Source of the DNA: DASYSL01 sp036003365
GTDB taxonomy: Bacteria > Eisenbacteria > RBG-16-71-46 > DASYSL01
Assembly: GCA_036003365.1 (NCBI GenBank)
Contig: DASYSL010000210.1
Location: forward strand, 1-24,938
Direction of reading: 5' to 3'
DNA length: 24,938 nt
Part shown: positions 23,271 to 24,938 of the stretch, piece after piece
Numbering within the stretch: the first letter of the stretch is position 1
Layout of the letters: the number at the start of each line of letters is the position of its first letter
Position numbers and translations under genes: made by a program
The notes under the pieces: generated by a model
What the model was told of the DNA's origin: nothing
The model's input: the letters and a program-made list of their open reading frames with translations, nothing else
The model's database searches: none

Positions 23271-24938
23271 GCCGCCTCCATGAGCTCCATGACGCGCTCC
23301 GGCTTGAGCCGGATCGTGAACACGCTGCCTTCCCCTGGCTGGCTTTCCACGCAGATGGTGCCGCCGTGTGCCTCGACGATGCCGCGCGCGATGGAGAGCC
23401 CGAGCCCGAGTCCAGCCGACTTGAACTCGAGCGTATTCGACGAATGATGATTCAAGGAGTCGCGGAGGACAAATCCTTTTTCGAAGAGCTTGTCCTGGTA
23501 CTCGGTGGCGATGCCGATGCCCGTGTCGGCCACCTCGATGCTCAGCTCCCCGGCGCGCCAGGCCGCGCGCACCTCGACGCGCCCGCCGTCGGGGGTGAAG
23601 CGGATGCCGTTGCGGACGAGATTGGCGATGGCTTCCGTGAGGCGCGGGCCGTCCAGGCGCAGCCGGGGGATCGAGCGATCGGTCTCGAGCGTGACGCTCA
23701 CCCGGCGGCCGCGCGCTTCGGCCGTGGCGCTGTGGACCGCCGTCTTGAGCAGGTTCGAGATATCGTAATCGTCCACCGACAGCACCAAGCGCTCGCCCTC
23801 GATCTGCGCGATGCGCGTCGCGTCGTCGGCGATCCGCACCAACTGGGCCGTGCCCTCACCGATGGCCTGCACCGCGCGCCTCTGCTTCTCGGTGAGCGCG
23901 CCCAACGCCCCCTCGGCCAAAAGCTCCTGGAAGCCGTGAATGACGCTGATCGGCGTGCGTAGCTCATGCGAGGCCACGCTGATGAACTCGCTCTTGATGC
24001 GCGCCACCTCCTGAAGGCTCCGCACGTAGGCGCGCTCGTGCGCCCGCATCTCCTCGAAGCGCTGGGCCAGGTAGCCGATCTCATCCTTGCTCGTGATCTT
24101 GAGCGGCGAATCGTAGTTGCCGCGCTCGATCTCGGCCGCCGCGTGCACGATCTTGTTGATGGGCGTCGTGATGCGCTGCGACACGAGAATGCCGGCGATC
24201 AGGGCCGCCAGGATGGCGAGCAGGCCGAGCTGCGCCAGCCCGTCCTGGATGCGCCGCAAGAACGCCGTCTCGGCCTCGAGCGAGCGCTGGATGGCGTAGG
24301 TCTGCTCCTGCTCGGGCAACGAGCCGGGAATGGGACGGACGAGCGACACGTAGGTGTCGCGGCCGCCGCGAATCTCGAGCAGGCCGGTGGCGTCGTGGAC
24401 GCCCGGCACGGCGGGGCCGGGCGTGGTGAGGAAGGTGACGAGGGCGTGGCGGTCGGCTTCCGAGGTGAGCGTGCTGCCGGAGAGCGCGCCCCCCGACACG
24501 AAGCTCACCTGGCTGCGCGTCAGATCGCGCAGCTTGGCCGCCAGGTCCTGGCCGATGCTGGCGCCGAGCACGAGCACGCCGACCACGCGGCCGCCCGCAA
24601 TCACCGGTGTCGCCGTGCCCTGGAAATGCAACGGCGGCGCGACCACGATGCCACTGGTCGCGGTGCCGTGGAGAGCCTTGCGAACAAAATCCGTCTCCTG
24701 CACGCGAGGTGCGTTCTCGCTGCCCACCGAGGCCACGGGCTTGCCGTACTCGTCGAGGACGACGAGCAGGTCGGCGTGGGCGATGGTATTGAAGTCGCGC
24801 GCCACCCCGGCCACGGTGTTGCGATAGGCGGGATCGGCGTGCGAGCCGGGCAGGGTGAGCACCGAGAAGAAGCGCGGATCGCGTACGATGACGCGGCTCG
24901 CCACGCGCAGCTGCTCGGCGCGCTCGTGGAGCATGTCC
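23267..24938 (-). CDS. Membrane sensor histidine kinase (5' end outside the window)
   Basis: The visible 555 or more residues lack the N-terminus and probably the first membrane helix. A periplasmic sensor region of CACHE type comes first (DPRFFSVL, LLVVLDEYGKPVASVG, TPVIAGGRVVGVLVLGASIG). A membrane helix follows (LGLLAILAALIAGILVS), then a HAMP domain (ITTPINKIVHAAAEIERGNY). The dimerisation and phosphoacceptor box is FISVASHELRTPISVIHGF, and the ATPase domain has the N box ANLVRNGIRFTPDGG, G1 VADTGIGI and G2 SAGLGLGLSIARGIVEAHGG. All phosphotransfer motifs are intact. The start codon is not visible: the first Met in view (24934) is not preceded by enough sequence to judge. It precedes the porin-like gene with a 4-bp overlap; its response regulator may lie outside the window. 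Confidence 0.93.
   Translation of the reverse strand, partial: DMLHERAEQLRVASRVIVRDPRFFSVLTLPGSHADPAYRNTVAGVARDFNTIAHADLLVVLDEYGKPVASVGSENAPRVQETDFVRKALHGTATSGIVVAPPLHFQGTATPVIAGGRVVGVLVLGASIGQDLAAKLRDLTRSQVSFVSGGALSGSTLTSEADRHALVTFLTTPGPAVPGVHDATGLLEIRGGRDTYVSLVRPIPGSLPEQEQTYAIQRSLEAETAFLRRIQDGLAQLGLLAILAALIAGILVSQRITTPINKIVHAAAEIERGNYDSPLKITSKDEIGYLAQRFEEMRAHERAYVRSLQEVARIKSEFISVASHELRTPISVIHGFQELLAEGALGALTEKQRRAVQAIGEGTAQLVRIADDATRIAQIEGERLVLSVDDYDISNLLKTAVHSATAEARGRRVSVTLETDRSIPRLRLDGPRLTEAIANLVRNGIRFTPDGGRVEVRAAWRAGELSIEVADTGIGIATEYQDKLFEKGFVLRDSLNHHSSNTLEFKSAGLGLGLSIARGIVEAHGGTICVESQPGEGSVFTIRLKPERVMELMEAA

Overview
The window is G+C-rich, gene-dense DNA of a Gram-negative (diderm) bacterium. 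An outer-membrane barrel protein ending in Phe, an EmrA/HlyD adaptor and several signal peptides support a two-membrane envelope. Two large eukaryotic-type Ser/Thr kinases with TPR tails, an ECF sigma/RskA pair and many small secreted proteins suggest a lineage such as Myxococcota, Acidobacteriota, Gemmatimonadota or a candidate phylum like Eisenbacteria. No rRNA, tRNA or phylogenetic marker is present, so this stays an inference. I saw no tRNA, rRNA, CRISPR array, insertion sequence or prophage gene. Nineteen CDSs are called, and both edge genes are cut by the window.

Layout. (1) 1-3182: a secreted DUF4331 protein (minus strand, 3' end outside the window) diverges from an ECF sigma factor overlapped by its membrane-bound RskA-type anti-sigma factor. 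(2) 3183-6816: a 229-bp control region with four inverted repeats, then a TetR repressor, an EmrA-like adaptor and an EmrB-like 14-TM pump, all tightly coupled (emrRAB-like efflux module). (3) 6881-9165: an MsbA-like ABC exporter starting with TTG, coupled to a DUF1801 protein. (4) 9265-10421: two small secreted proteins on the minus strand, one with a ComEA-like helix-hairpin-helix domain and one His-rich. (5) 10607-14949: an MprF/LysX-like DUF2156 membrane protein, a glutaryl-CoA dehydrogenase and a secreted multidomain protein. (6) 14951-21310: two divergent Ser/Thr kinase-TPR genes. Kinase 1 (minus) is ATGA-coupled to a small secreted beta-rich protein and followed by a histidine phosphatase. 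Kinase 2 (plus) is met tail-to-tail by another small beta-rich protein on the minus strand. (7) 21522-24938: a small secreted protein, then (minus) a sensor histidine kinase whose stop overlaps the start of an outer-membrane barrel protein.

The best candidate for an undescribed system is the kinase locus at 15587-21310. The two small proteins beside the two kinases share an ordered set of short motifs and may be one family. The two kinases also share a C-terminal motif, and kinase 2 appears to lack the alphaG part of its kinase lobe. Next in interest are the DUF4331/ECF/RskA locus and the operator-dense efflux control region. Translational coupling by ATGA or GTGA overlap is frequent (six junctions), and all three convergent pairs with abutting stops lack room for a terminator.
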